A model generated the notes under the pieces. It did no database searches and had not been told where the DNA came from. It saw only the letters and a program-made list of their open reading frames with translations. The translations under genes were made by a program, and so were the position numbers. Positions 11,823 to 22,132 of a DNA stretch of 64,000 nt are shown in pieces. Location of the stretch: the NCBI GenBank assembly GCA_963922205.1, contig CAWUHX010000037.1, positions 620,001 through 684,000 on the forward strand. The letters are read 5' to 3'. The number at the start of each line of letters is the position of its first letter. Position 1 is the stretch's first letter. The DNA comes from Romanomermis culicivorax (taxonomy: Eukaryota > Nematoda > Enoplea > Mermithida > Mermithidae).

Positions 11823-12551
11823 CTATAATGAAGGTACAGGTGTAGTAAATTGTGTCAGCGAGCGAGGCTCAAGGACAATCAACTCCTGCAAGGGTAGTGC
11901 CCCATGAGCGGAAGGAGCATTGTGAATGAGGCCCTCACACGGAACCCGAAGTTCCTTGAGCTGAAGAAAGGATTTCTCCCTGTTCAAGCTGACACAATTG
12001 AACCGTCCGAGGAAGTTCGTCCCCAAGACTAGTTCAGCTGAACAATTCTCTTGAACTTGGACCTGAATCCGTTCAGAGACATCAGCCACTGTCACCGTGA
12101 CATGGGCAGGTCCTAGCAGTAGAATCGGAGACCCATTGGCTGCTATGGGGCGAGCCCTAGTCTCTGTCAGTACCAAGTCGGGTAACTGGACCGCCAACTT
12201 GTGATCCAGGAGCGAGAAAACTGCTCCTGTATTGATTAGAGCTTTGGCTTCCACCCAATTGTTCAGTAGAACTCTGATATGAGGGGTCCTCATTTTAGTG
12301 GGGTAGAAAGCTGACACCACATGACCTGGGTCAGGTGCAGAGTCATCAAAACTCAACTTTGGTGCATCAGTTCGCTTTGGTATCGGCAAACCGGTACGTT
12401 GGAGTAGCTCTACCAGAGTATATCCAACCCATGATTCCAGATTGGTCCGAGGAGTGGGATGAACCTGAACAGTAAGTACATGGTCTGATCGCTCTCCTGA
12501 GCTCTGAGTAGCTCCAAGTGATTGGACCTCGGTGTCAGAGAGTGGGGGCAC
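11823..12551 (-). pseudogene. Retropepsin-like protease of gypsy element B, active-site Asp replaced by Asn
   Basis: Open for 242 codons. The expected ALIDTGA active site reads ALINTGAVFSLLD (near 12215-12240), and the C-terminal LVLGTNFLGRF motif is present near 12010. Retropepsins need the aspartate, so this copy should be inactive. ATC-GAT to ATC-AAT is a CpG to CpA change, as is the RT motif A change, which points to cytosine-methylation decay. Confidence 0.8.
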
Positions 12552-12559
12552 ATCTAGTA

Positions 12560-12885
12560 CAGGGTTTGCAGGCGCATCAGAATCACTAGGCTAGCGAAAA
12601 CGGCCTTTCTCTAGTGTAACCGGAGAATTTCCAGGTGGAGGTCAAGGACAGTTTGACCCTGACCTGGCCATAAAATGACGACTAGCCCGTCTAGAAGAGG
12701 TCCGACTATCTCTGGTTGATCCACGTGATGAGGCAATGGAGTAAGCTCGAGAGGGTGGCCGAGAAATGGACCAAGTCCTTGATCTTGATCAAGACCCGGA
12801 CCTGTGGGAGGCCCTTGATAGTGAACGTGTGTTCTCCCACCAGGGTTTCCCCCTATACAGTCGGAAGTTACTGCTAGCATGTGTT
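12560..12885 (-). pseudogene. Gag C-terminal remnant of gypsy element B, 5'-truncated
   Basis: A Ser/Arg-rich frame ([24 protein letters not shown]) with an internal stop leads towards the protease. Recognisable sequence stops abruptly near 12885, where unrelated AT-rich DNA begins. The 5' LTR and most of Gag are missing. Confidence 0.5.
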
Positions 12886-13439
12886 ATCACAACATTCCAG
12901 CTTTTTATTCTGTTTCGTTTATTATTAACACACCTACATGCATGTTTTTGGTTTCTCTTTTGCCTTTTTTATATTCTTTTTTAAAGCCACATTTTGTTCT
13001 TTTTGTTTAATTTAATTTTTGCAGGTCGTGTACTCTTGTTCTATTTTTACCTGCTTTTCATTACATTATTTTACTTTTAGTTCATTATTTTTTTGGTCTT
13101 GTTCTGCTTGTAATGCTTAATTATTTTATTCATTCCATTAAATTAATTGTTTTGCAATTCAGCTCCATACAAAACAATTTTAATCAGGAATCCTCATGAT
13201 AATTTCTGTTTTTGTTTTTTCAAATCTTGTGCAACAATTTTTTTCTGGCAGATATTTTTTTATGATTTTAGAATATTTCATTCATGCAACTTCTGCACCT
13301 ACTTCAACTGCAGCACAGAAGCATGTAAAATTAAATAAATCCTCAACCATGAAAAACGATTTAGGTATACCTAATTTGCATATTCATAATGAAAATGATG
13401 CATGCATTTGCTCTAATGCCTAAAACTTTTTACTGTTCA

Positions 13440-13608
13440 CTGTATTGAGATTCCCTGTATTGAGACTTCACTGTAAAGAGAATTGCTGTTTTGAAACTTA
13501 ACTGTCTTGAAAAGTGCTGTATTGAGACTGTGCTGCAATGAGAATCACAGTTTTGAGACTTTGCTGTTTTGAGTTTCACTGTTGTGTGTTTCACTGTATT
13601 GGGGATAC
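13440..13608. repeat. Degenerate 15-16-bp minisatellite
   Basis: About eleven consecutive variants of CTGTATTGAGACTTCA, for example CTGTTTTGAAACTTAA, CTGCAATGAGAATCA and CAGTTTTGAGACTTTG. Confidence 0.7.
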
Positions 13609-14272
13609 GCCGATATTGTATGGGTAAAAAACACTTATACTCCCATAATGTTCAAGTATACTTAATATAGTACTTCAGGTTGGCTATGCAAAATAGGTGG
13701 GTAAACATGATTACCATGACGACTAGTTACCCAGGTCATAAGATTTTCAAAGTGTGAAGCACTAAAGCACTAATCCTCAATTTCAGCTAATCACAATGTT
13801 AAGATTATTTTTTGAGAACTAACAATCCTCACACCAGGCTTAAGATAAGCTAATACTGAGGTGAAGCCCATGTTCAGGAATTGCAGTCTGGAAATAATGA
13901 AATTCAAGAAAATAGTGCAAACCAACAGCTCCAGATGGGTATAATCCTGAAGATATAGAAATTATAGTAAACACTTGATATCATTGACATGTTTGCAGCT
14001 GAAACTGAAGTGGTTACTATTTTGTTCGAGATTATCTTTGAGCTTGAGGTTGGACCTTCAGTAGTTATGGGCCCTGGTTATGGTCATTATGCACTATCTG
14101 CAGACATGGCAACAGCATAAAGCATACAAAAATGCATCTAAAAAGTTTTTGATTCAGCCATGCAAATACTACTTTAACACAATTATTATCACCAAACTCA
14201 TGTCTCTAAATGGATGCGTGTTTGATTTTACACAAAACAAAATTGTATCAGGCACCTACAAATGAAACACTA

Positions 14273-14560
14273 TCATAGGTGGCACGATAGCATCAACCTT
14301 TAATATACTTGGCCCCCTGAAATCTGACTAATCCACCTAGAGCAAAAACGGCTACAGATAGAGACATGAGGTTTCTTGCATAATATCCACCATCTGGGAA
14401 AACATAGAAGTGGCAAAGGTCATTGGAGATCTATAATCAAATAGTGCCTAGTGGGGCACCAAAAACATGCAAAAATGGCCTTTTTTAGGGCCCTCAGTTG
14501 CAGCAGGTTCCTCAATGGGTATGCATCCCTGAACCTTGATAGTTTTACCTCTACATCTAT
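14273..14560 (-). repeat. Dispersed repeat, copy 1 (partner at 45040-45350)
   Basis: Read on the minus strand, the order TTTTTGCATGTTTT, GGCCAAGTATATTA, TATCGTGCCACCTATGATA matches the plus strand around 45120-45345 (TTTTTGCATGTTTT, GTCAAGTATATTA, TATCGCGCCACCTATGATA). The copies are diverged, inverted and 30 kb apart. No coding capacity was recognised. Confidence 0.6.
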
Positions 14561-16165
14561 CAAGTGTCCTCTCCAAACACTTTTTCTTGCAGATATTGAT
14601 TTGGTCAATTTATATGGGTGACCGAAGTTCGAGGAAATCCCCTTCATTTGGGTTCAAAAAAATATCATCCACATTCTCGGAAATTTGCTCAACTATGCAT
14701 TGAAATGTTGATGCAAGTTGAGCATTTAAATCACCCATATGCTTAGTATTGCAAATGTTCAGAGTACTTGGGACCTTCAGTATTAAAGCATCAAATATTT
14801 ACTGTACTAGGTTGACTTACTTTTCAAAAAATTATCTGCAATAAAAGAAGTATTTACTGCACCTCTACTGATCTGAACTGTTTTGTAAATTTCTTCTTCA
14901 TCATGACTGTGTGGTGTATGAGTTTTGTACTGTTTGTTTTCATCATTATCATAAAATAGTTCCTACTCCATCTGAAATAACATTATTCAAAGTTTTCTCT
15001 CATTCTTCCTGGGTAGTAATATCCTTCAAATCTTCACTCCCAACATATGCAAGCAATTCCTCTTCATCACAGGAAATATACTCTAGAATTTCCTATTGTA
15101 TATCCTCCTCATCTACATTTATGTCCTCATATATGGGTTTCATTTAATAGATTTTTGAAAACTAGAAAACTAGAAAACATAACTACTTTACTAAACTTTC
15201 AACAATAATAATGAAGAGAAAATTATTTCATACAGCAAAAACTATTAATCTTGTGGTAGAGCTTTAATTGTTGTCTATAGCTCTCTTGCAACTCTAAAGG
15301 TCACTATAACTCATAAACAAGTGACCATGTAATTACTTCAGCTTTTTTTACTAGCATATAACTAGTTGAAACCAGTTGAAACACCTGCTTTACTGTACTA
15401 GTATAGTATTTTTGTTTTGGCTATTAATACTATAAAAGAGCTGTAAACATTGTTTATAATCCTTTGCAGCAGCTTTTCTCTTTATGGTAGTAAAACTTTA
15501 AAGACCATTATAACTCATGAAAACATGCCTTTATCATTTCTTTAGCTTTTAACCTAAAGGTTACTGTAACTCATTAACACACAGCTATTTTATTTCTTTA
15601 ACTTCTACAGGTAAAAGTCAAAATGGATTATTGTAGGACAAATAGCCTATGCTTCCATTATGCTTATAGCTCTGACTTTCACTCTGTAAAATTTTGACCA
15701 ATTTATTCATCTCATTTCTGATTGTGCAAAAGCTGTTTGCTTGTTTTTCTTTCTCTATAGCTCTTTGTTTTTATTTTAGTCCTGAACATGTATTTTAAAA
15801 TCGAATGCCAAATTATGTTGGAGGAGAAAATGGCATTATTCATAGTGGTTGAGGGTAGATATATGTCAATTTATTTTCATAACATGGATCCCAAAACAAA
15901 GGAGGCATATGGTCATGGGTTCTAACTCATTCTACCTCAATACAGTATACTAAGACACAATGTCAACCTTACTGAAAAAACTTTTTCTCATGCAGGACAA
16001 TGCAGTATCAACTTTGGTTATAAGATGATGGTCAAAAGTGATAGAAATATGGCACAGTTTACTAATCTCTTCAATGGTTTGAAATGAAATTTGTCTAAAG
16101 AAGTATGTTACATAATTGTGGAATGAGTTAGTTTTAGAGATGCAAAATATTTTTTTTTATCATTT

Positions 16166-16796
16166 TGTAAGGGTTTTCAATGTGTGAGTCAATGGTAAAT
16201 ACAGGTTACTGTAGCTGAATAACCTGCAGATCGGACTGAATACTAAACGTTTTTGAGTTGTTCTATTTTCTTCAGAAACGTCAACGAAAACGTCAATAGA
16301 TGGATGGCAACGGCAACGATTAGGAAAACGCCAAGGTAATTTTAAAGGAAAATCTTAGTCTCGCAACGAAATTATATTTCTTTCCAGCTTCCAATAGTCA
16401 CAAAGCCGGACGGAACAAACGACGTTTTATCCAGCAACCCTACGACGTTATTCAAGAGCAGAGAAGAAAGCAGGTAAGCTAAATTTATTAGCGAAGAGGT
16501 GAAGTAATTTTTACATACAAAACAGACATAAATATATAAAGAAAAAGACATAAAAAAACATAAAAACTAGGTTATGACATCATAATTTCATATATCTTTA
16601 GATTATAATCTTAGTAGGCCTAATCGTATATTTTTAAATAAGTTCCATCATGTAAGGCAAAGAATCATGGCACAATGTCTACAGTAGGATTGGATAACGT
16701 AGGTTTGCCTGGTGTGTGTGTGACTGTGAGAGCATCGCTGTTTACTGTAGGTTGCTCAATGGCTAATACTATTGATTGATTTGTAGCGCTACCACA
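16166..16796 (-). repeat. 3' LTR of element C
   Basis: Plus-strand reading starts TGTAAGGGTTTTC and ends GCTACCACA. A purine-rich tract just outside (CCGAAAGA on minus, about 16797-16805) fits the polypurine primer. The plus strand holds splice-like sites: CTTTCCAG before 16388 and GTAAGC after 16473. Confidence 0.85.
16388..16473 (+). other. Candidate antisense exon in the 3' LTR of element C
   Basis: An 86-bp segment bounded by CTTTCCAG and GTAAGC, open in the frame LPIVTKPDGTNDVLSS. The same segment in the other LTR (23084-23169) differs at four sites, three of them synonymous in this frame. Upstream exons that fit its phase exist only at the other LTR. Confidence 0.4.
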
Positions 16797-17290
16797 TCTT
16801 TCGGCACTGGCGAAAAGGCTGCCCCCAGCCTACATTTTGCAAGTTTTGGACGGCGAAATCGATGGCGGAATTGAGGGTAAGTGTTTTCACGGCGGTAAGA
16901 AAAATTCTTCTCTATTTTTTCTCCAATCCTCAGATTTTTCGTTATAATTTTCTTCTCTTTTTTTTGTGCCTTCCTTTTTCTCCAATTTTATGTTCTGGTT
17001 TTTCTTCATGATTTTTCCTGTTCTGTTTTATAATGTTCCCATTTCACATAAATTTAAATTTTACAAATTTGTAAGTAACTAAAAGATTGAGACAGTTTTT
17101 TTCCATTGTTTTTTCTTTTTTTTCCATATATACAATACGAACAATATACAACGATCGACAAAATTGCGAGGAAAGAGGCGACAAATACGAGGATAATTGG
17201 ACGACAGTTTGATAACAAGGGGGACGAAAATATAGAACAAAATGACGACAACAAATTATTCGACGATAACGAAAATTTGGGGACGGCGAT

Positions 17291-17962
17291 TTATGGACGA
17301 GGTCGAGGGTCGCCGGAGGATCTAATGATGGGGCTTGCATAATACTCGGTAAGAATATTGCAAAATTTGGCCACTAGGGCGTCAATCTGTTCGGGTAGTA
17401 ACCGGGGGTCGCGTGGCAATTGGCTTCGTAAGTGGACGCTTCGATGTTCGGCAAATTCTTTGGCGGCAGGCATCATTTTGGTATAGTATGGCGGCATATA
17501 GCAGACGATGAAGGCGGCCAAATTATCGTCTAAGTGGCGATAAGCCTCTCGTTCTGCTTGGGCCCGGTGATCCATTGCGTCGCGATTGGCAATCGGTGTG
17601 ACGAAACGGCGGCGAAAATAATTGAATGCCGAAAAATTACAATCGGGCGGCGGTGGCTTCGGTTTAAAGATGTTTGGCGTTTCGGACGCTATTTGGACAA
17701 ATCTTCGGTTTTCTTCGACTGGGCGAGTGTCTCTGGCTTGATTCGGGCTCAGAGCGGCTCCTACTTTCGGCTTTTTCGGTTGGGGTTTTGACGATTTTGC
17801 CGATGTTTTTTCCTCCCGATTTCTTTTAGTCGAGTCGCTTGAGGACGTCGGTACTTGCCTTTCCTGTAAAAGATTAGGTGGAATTTTTATACCACTTTGT
17901 TTATCTTTCTTATTCATCAAACTAAAGGTGCATTTTATAACTTTTTTCAGGACTATTTTCAT
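17291..17962 (-). CDS. Uncharacterised accessory ORF of element C, downstream of the exonuclease-like ORF
   Basis: 223 codons, starting inside the end of the exonuclease-like ORF in another frame (17922-17962 overlap). The N-terminal third is Lys/Ser/Pro-rich and disordered (AKSSKPQPKKPKVG). The C-terminal part is folded-looking with conserved-style aromatics (FSAFNYFRRRFVTPIAN, AAFIVCYMPPYYTKMMP) and ends in a Pro/Arg tail. I do not recognise the family. It could be the C-terminal domain of the exonuclease-like protein after a frameshift or a removed intron (CTTTTACAG acceptor-like site near 17860). It occupies the position of env in retrovirus-like elements but has no signal peptide or membrane segment. 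Confidence 0.45.
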   Translation of the reverse strand: MKIVLKKVIKCTFSLMNKKDKQSGIKIPPNLLQERQVPTSSSDSTKRNREEKTSAKSSKPQPKKPKVGAALSPNQARDTRPVEENRRFVQIASETPNIFKPKPPPPDCNFSAFNYFRRRFVTPIANRDAMDHRAQAEREAYRHLDDNLAAFIVCYMPPYYTKMMPAAKEFAEHRSVHLRSQLPRDPRLLPEQIDALVAKFCNILTEYYASPIIRSSGDPRPRP

Positions 17963-18815
17963 GGTATAGAGAACTTTTTCTTTTTTCCCTCTTCTGATTC
18001 CAGAGAAACAGATTGTTTCCTGAAATCTCTGTTTCTTCTTCAGATTTTTCTCTTTCTTCTTCGTCTTCAGTCGAACTTTCGCTGGTCGAATTTCGTGGCA
18101 CGGGTTCTTTGTTTAGCCTGTCTAAAATCATAGATATTATTTTTACTTCACGTAGGGGAAAATCGAAAATTGCGAGCGATGACGGCTCCTTTTTCGCGGC
18201 TCGTTTCGACGTCATGATTCGTTCTTTCGACGTCAGAGTTTTAATTTCGTTGAAAAGCGTATAAAATTTGTTTAAGCTGTAATAGGCATCGAAGTGGGCA
18301 ATAGCATCCAAAGCAGCGTATCCCAGAGCGTTGGAAGGTAGGGGACGTTTGGCCCACGCCAATCCCTGACCTTGGAATCCTTTTTCAAGATGGACGCCGA
18401 ATAGATGGTGGATTATCGCCGCTAAACTATTCCCGGCGCGGCAAATTTGGATGATGATGGCGAAAGGCCCTTTGGAATATCGCTGGCCGTGTAAAGCGAT
18501 ATCGAGTTTCTTTTTGGCCAAATTCGCTAACGGGCCCGCCTCCCTTTTATCCCAATCGACCCAGTCCATGTGATGGTTCATGAATTCGGCGTCGAGCTCA
18601 TAGACACCAGGACGACACAGGTCATTGGCCAAAAAGTCACACATTGTTTGACTTTCTTCTACCGTCGTGCATACGATGTATCGACCATTCAATGGCAGTC
18701 ACCCGAGTTCTTCACCAAACGCGACGATGGCCTCGTGTTTGATCCAGGGTGGCAAAATTTGACAAAGGCGCCATCGATCAGCAGCTATTGTCGTCATAAT
18801 TTTCGCGAAAGCCAT
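17922..18815 (-). pseudogene. DEDD-type 3'-5' exonuclease-like (RNase D/WRN/Mut-7-like) accessory ORF of element C
   Basis: The frame starts at ATG 18815 and runs about 298 codons with one in-frame TGA at 18699-18701. Exo I is visible as VYELDAEF, followed by the strand GPFAIIIQIC. The Exo III region is clear: LFGVHLEKGFQ, then RPLPSNALGYAALDA. These features are typical of DEDDy exonucleases, which trim RNA or DNA 3' ends. The Exo II segment expected between IIIQIC and LFGVHL is missing, a deletion of some 40 residues, so catalysis is doubtful. The tail is acidic then basic (STEDEEEREKSEEETE). It lies downstream of integrase and inside the LTRs, so it looks like captured cargo. Confidence 0.6.
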
Positions 18816-19115
18816 GTCTTCAGATGTAAAAATGAGTTAAGAACAGAGTATAAATGAGTACATAAATAAAATAACAATTTACCGAGAAAAAGAATATATA
18901 AAGAATATTTAAATGAAGGAATATAAAAATAATTAGACAGCGGAGTACACATTAAGTGAAGAAATAAAAATGAGCCTTCTTAATGACTTATGCAGAAAGA
19001 TGATACGCGTTTTATACAAGCATTTATGCATTTTTTTCTTTTCTTTTTTTTCACATGGACAAACATGCAAATGAATGTTCTGGAGGCTGTTCCCATGATA
19101 CGATCAAAGCCTGCA

Positions 19116-20045
19116 TCATGGACAAATTTTCGTCCATCTTTTTCTCTTTTTTTTTAACAAATTGAAATGTGTCTTTTCGTACAGGCGGCTTGGATATTCT
19201 TTTAATTGCAATAAGTACATCGGATGTTTCTTTTCAATGATGACGTAGGGTGCTGTCCATGGAAAAGTAAATTTAGGTGAGTGTTTGGGCTTCACCACTG
19301 GACTATACTTAAAAACTTCTTCTCCTACTGTGAGTTCTTCTCCATGTTCTTTTTTATCGTATGCAATTTTCTGAACATTTTGTGCAATTTTTATGTTTTC
19401 TTTGGCAGATTGCCAGGCCTCGGACAAAAGACGTTGGACGTTGTTGCCAAAGTGATCAACATCAATTCCATAGAAAGCCGGCGAAAAATGAAGAGCGGCG
19501 TCGATCGGCAAATTTGGATGGCGGCCAAAAAGAAGAAAAAACGGTGAGTACTTTGTTGACTTTTGTGTGGCCGTGCTATATGCAAAACACGCGTAGGGCA
19601 AATAGGAATCCCAATCGTTGTGTTTTTTATTGATGTACATTGAGATGATAGTAGCCAATGTCTTATTGAATCTCTCCACTAGTCCGTCTGTTTGTGGGTG
19701 GTAGGGACTCGTGTTTATTTTTCTTGTTGCACATATTTCACAAATGTGTAACATTAGATCAGATAAGAAATTCGTTCCTCTATCTGAAAGTAACGTTAAT
19801 GGCGCACCAAAACTTAGCACTATTTCTGTCATAAAGGCTTGTGCAACTTTTTCTGTCGTAGTTTCTGGTAGGGCTATGGCTGTCACATACTTCGTTAAAT
19901 ATTCACTGAACACAATGACGTATTTATTTCCATTTTCGCTCATAGGCAAAGGACCTAAAATGTCCATAGCCACTCTGTCAAATGGGCCTGTGACTGGTAT
20001 AGGCATAAGAGCAGCGCGATTTCTTTTTGTGGATGTTTTTCTCAT
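19116..20045 (-). CDS. Integrase core of element C
   Basis: 309 codons, uninterrupted. It has all three DDE residues: AMDILGP, LLSDRGTNF and GLVERFNKT, the last after SPYHPQTD. It continues through the KYSPFFLLFGRHP segment to a GPF/Y-like C-terminal module (FTFPWTAPYVI) and a basic tail. Integrase joins element cDNA to chromosomal DNA. The N-terminal zinc finger lies upstream in the same frame but is cut off by a stop at 20076-20078. The core looks intact and is under less decay than in element B. Confidence 0.92.
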   Translation of the reverse strand: MRKTSTKRNRAALMPIPVTGPFDRVAMDILGPLPMSENGNKYVIVFSEYLTKYVTAIALPETTTEKVAQAFMTEIVLSFGAPLTLLSDRGTNFLSDLMLHICEICATRKINTSPYHPQTDGLVERFNKTLATIISMYINKKHNDWDSYLPYACFAYSTATQKSTKYSPFFLLFGRHPNLPIDAALHFSPAFYGIDVDHFGNNVQRLLSEAWQSAKENIKIAQNVQKIAYDKKEHGEELTVGEEVFKYSPVVKPKHSPKFTFPWTAPYVIIEKKHPMYLLQLKEYPSRLYEKTHFNLLKKKRKRWTKICP

Positions 20046-20075
20046 ACTGCAACTGATACAATTTAAGCAGTGTTC

Positions 20076-20315
20076 TCATACGTCGCGGTATACTGTAGGC
20101 CAGTGGTAGCGTAGGCAAATTTTCGCCAATGTTTTCGTAAAACCAAAGTGTCCCAAAAAAACATCATCATGACAGGCTTCTAAAATTTCTCCTTTTTTCG
20201 AAACTGGAACTTCTAATTTCAATTCGTTTTCGTACAATTTTCTTGGCTTGCTTAAGATCTTCAGGCAGATAGTCAGACTGCAAATAAGCCAACAGTTGAC
20301 TACAAAATTGATCAC
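20076..20315 (-). pseudogene. Integrase N-terminal zinc-binding region of element C
   Basis: The motif CHDDVFLGHFGFTKTLA followed by RYHWPTVYRDV is the first half of the integrase zinc finger. The in-frame TGA at 20076-20078 comes just before the cysteine pair (HCLNCISC), which is in the same frame as the integrase core. One nonsense change therefore separates the finger from its cysteines. Confidence 0.8.
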
Positions 20316-20874
20316 TTCTTTGTGCTTTACGAAAGTTTTTTATATTGCTCGCGTTGAACTCATTTTCTTCCTCCTCTGTGACTATAGTTCGAGTTTTCTC
20401 GAAAGTAGTTCTTTCTATAGTTGGAAATTCTTCAAAATTCGCGTCTTCTTGAATCGGGAATAAGTTATCAGGCGTTTTCGAGCGTGTAGTTTGAGTTTCA
20501 TCTAGACTAGTTCTTGCTATAGTCGATGTTTTTTCGGAACCTGCTTCTGCTATAACAGAAATTGAGACATTTAGCCTATTTTTACAAGTTTGTGAGCGCG
20601 TAATCACCTTTATATGAAATTTTACGCCTCTCTTGTCGTTTTCTCCACATACGGGATTTCTTGAAAGAGCATCTACATTTTTGTTGATTTTTCCGGCGTG
20701 ATGTTTGATGTTAAGTTCTTGAAATTCCTGCAATGCCAGTCCCCATCTAGCTATACGGCCCGAAGGGTTTGGTTTTGAAAAAACACTTTGTAAGGCTGAA
20801 TGGTTCGTAAAAACGATGACACGCTGCTGATATAAATAGTGACGAAAATATTTTACTGCCCAAACTACGGCCAA
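20167..20874 (-). pseudogene. RNase H and connection domain of element C
   Basis: The frame starts AVVWAVKYFRHYLYQQRV, then VFTNHSALQSVF, where the conserved TDH aspartate is asparagine. PSGRIARWGLALQEF and the connection motif NKNVDALSRNP follow. A Ser/Thr/Glu-rich linker extends to about 20200, where a frameshift moves into the integrase finger frame. In gypsy elements this domain removes the RNA template. The D to N change and the shift indicate loss of activity. Confidence 0.88.
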
Positions 20875-22087
20875 AGCTTCCTGTTCTGTAATTGCGTAGT
20901 TTTCTCGCTTTCGTTAAACTTCTGCTGGCGTAAGCGATAGGTTCTTCTCCATCTTCTGTTTTTTGAGATAGAACTCCTGTGTTCGTACAAACGGTTCGGT
21001 TTCGTAAAACGCATCGAACGGCTATAATTTTATTCAAATGTCCATTCATGGACCAAATGTGCAATTTTATTTCACGTTTTTCAGCTATGATCAGTGGCGG
21101 AGGGCGACATTGCATCATCTTTGGGACCATCAAGGCACGACCGCCTCCTGAAGCGCCACATTGGAAAAAAGGTTCGTCGAACGAATAGCCGACAAAAAAA
21201 GAAAATAACAATATAACGACGAACAAAAAATAGGAAGAGGTAAGTGAGACTAAATTTCTAAAAATTCGTTGCAAATTGTTTTGGGGAATTCTTCTTCTAT
21301 CACGATTTCTGCTTCTTTGAACTGCTTCTGCTCTAAATTGAAATTGTAAGTTTTCTAGCCTTCTTGGATCCATTCTTGAGTCAGTTTGAGTTGACTGATG
21401 TCGCGTGAGATCTTCCGGGGAGGTGACTTGGGGCCTCCAAACGATCCATGGTATCGACTCATTGATCCATCCTTCTGTCGTAAATTCCCAGGGTCCTTGT
21501 CTAGCGATCACTCCTCGTCGTGACTGGCTTCCAAATACTTGCATATGCATACAATTCGAAATATTACATAAATTACAAATTCTGGCTGCAGCGGGCCCAT
21601 TCAAAATTCGAGGATAAACTACACCCACGGGGCGGCTTCTAGAGGGACGGTCAGAATTAGAACCTCCGGTCTGAGCCGTATTCATGAAAACATTAACTGA
21701 TTCGACTTGCCCAGAATTTTCAAAACGTTGACGGCGCCGTCTCTCTTCATAATAGTTGAAATCAGAAGTTTCATCAAAATCAGAGGTTCCATCTGAACCA
21801 TTTTCTAAATAACCATTTTCTAAATGTTCTGGGTCTTCATTTTCTAAATAATTGCCAGTATACCCGTGGGAGGCAATAGTGGGATTATCGCTAATTTCTT
21901 CAGATCCTGTCCCACTACTCACCAATGTGGAATTTTGTCCAGTTCCAAAATAAAATTCTTCATTATATCGGGCCATACAAATATGTGCCTGAGGCCTCAC
22001 ATTGGAATTTTCTATCCCCAGATCGAAATCATCGCAATTCCAGGGATCCGACTGTTCTGCGATGGTGTCAGGATTAAATACTGACAC
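20747..22087 (-). CDS. Membrane/Env-like ORF of element C running into an RNase H start
   Basis: 446 codons. The N-terminal 280 residues are acidic and Ser/Asn-rich with a CNLCNISNCMHMQ cysteine cluster and an Arg-rich patch (RSRNRDRRRIPQNN). One strong membrane segment follows (SSYFLFVVILLFSFFVGYS) and then a Cys-rich, ectodomain-like stretch (FQCGASGGGRALMVPKMMQC ... AVRCVLRNRTVCTNT). This resembles the start of Env-like glycoproteins of invertebrate LTR elements. The frame then passes directly into RNase H sequence (GVLSQKTEDGEEPIAYASRS). The junction suggests a deletion that removed the RT palm, and the last 60 codons are out of frame with RNase H proper. The Env assignment is inference from topology and cysteine pattern. 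Confidence 0.5.
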   Translation of the reverse strand: MSVFNPDTIAEQSDPWNCDDFDLGIENSNVRPQAHICMARYNEEFYFGTGQNSTLVSSGTGSEEISDNPTIASHGYTGNYLENEDPEHLENGYLENGSDGTSDFDETSDFNYYEERRRRQRFENSGQVESVNVFMNTAQTGGSNSDRPSRSRPVGVVYPRILNGPAAARICNLCNISNCMHMQVFGSQSRRGVIARQGPWEFTTEGWINESIPWIVWRPQVTSPEDLTRHQSTQTDSRMDPRRLENLQFQFRAEAVQRSRNRDRRRIPQNNLQRIFRNLVSLTSSYFLFVVILLFSFFVGYSFDEPFFQCGASGGGRALMVPKMMQCRPPPLIIAEKREIKLHIWSMNGHLNKIIAVRCVLRNRTVCTNTGVLSQKTEDGEEPIAYASRSLTKARKLRNYRTGSFGRSLGSKIFSSLFISAACHRFYEPFSLTKCFFKTKPFGPYS

Positions 22088-22132
22088 GTTGGGCCCATTA
22101 GCCTCGGCAATACAAAGCTGACTATTGACTCC

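Larger units (their letters stand above)
12886..16165. other. AT-rich intergenic DNA without supported genes
   Basis: Short ORFs here look random. I see a 15-16-bp minisatellite (13440-13608) and a dispersed repeat shared with 45.1-45.35 kb (listed separately). This is the left flank of the element C insertion; 16165 and 23494 were adjacent before it. Confidence 0.5.

Noticed and set aside
17922..18815. Bacterial RNase D contamination
   Set aside because: The ORF is inside matched LTRs on the retroelement strand, and its low similarity and lost Exo II fit decay of a captured eukaryotic gene.
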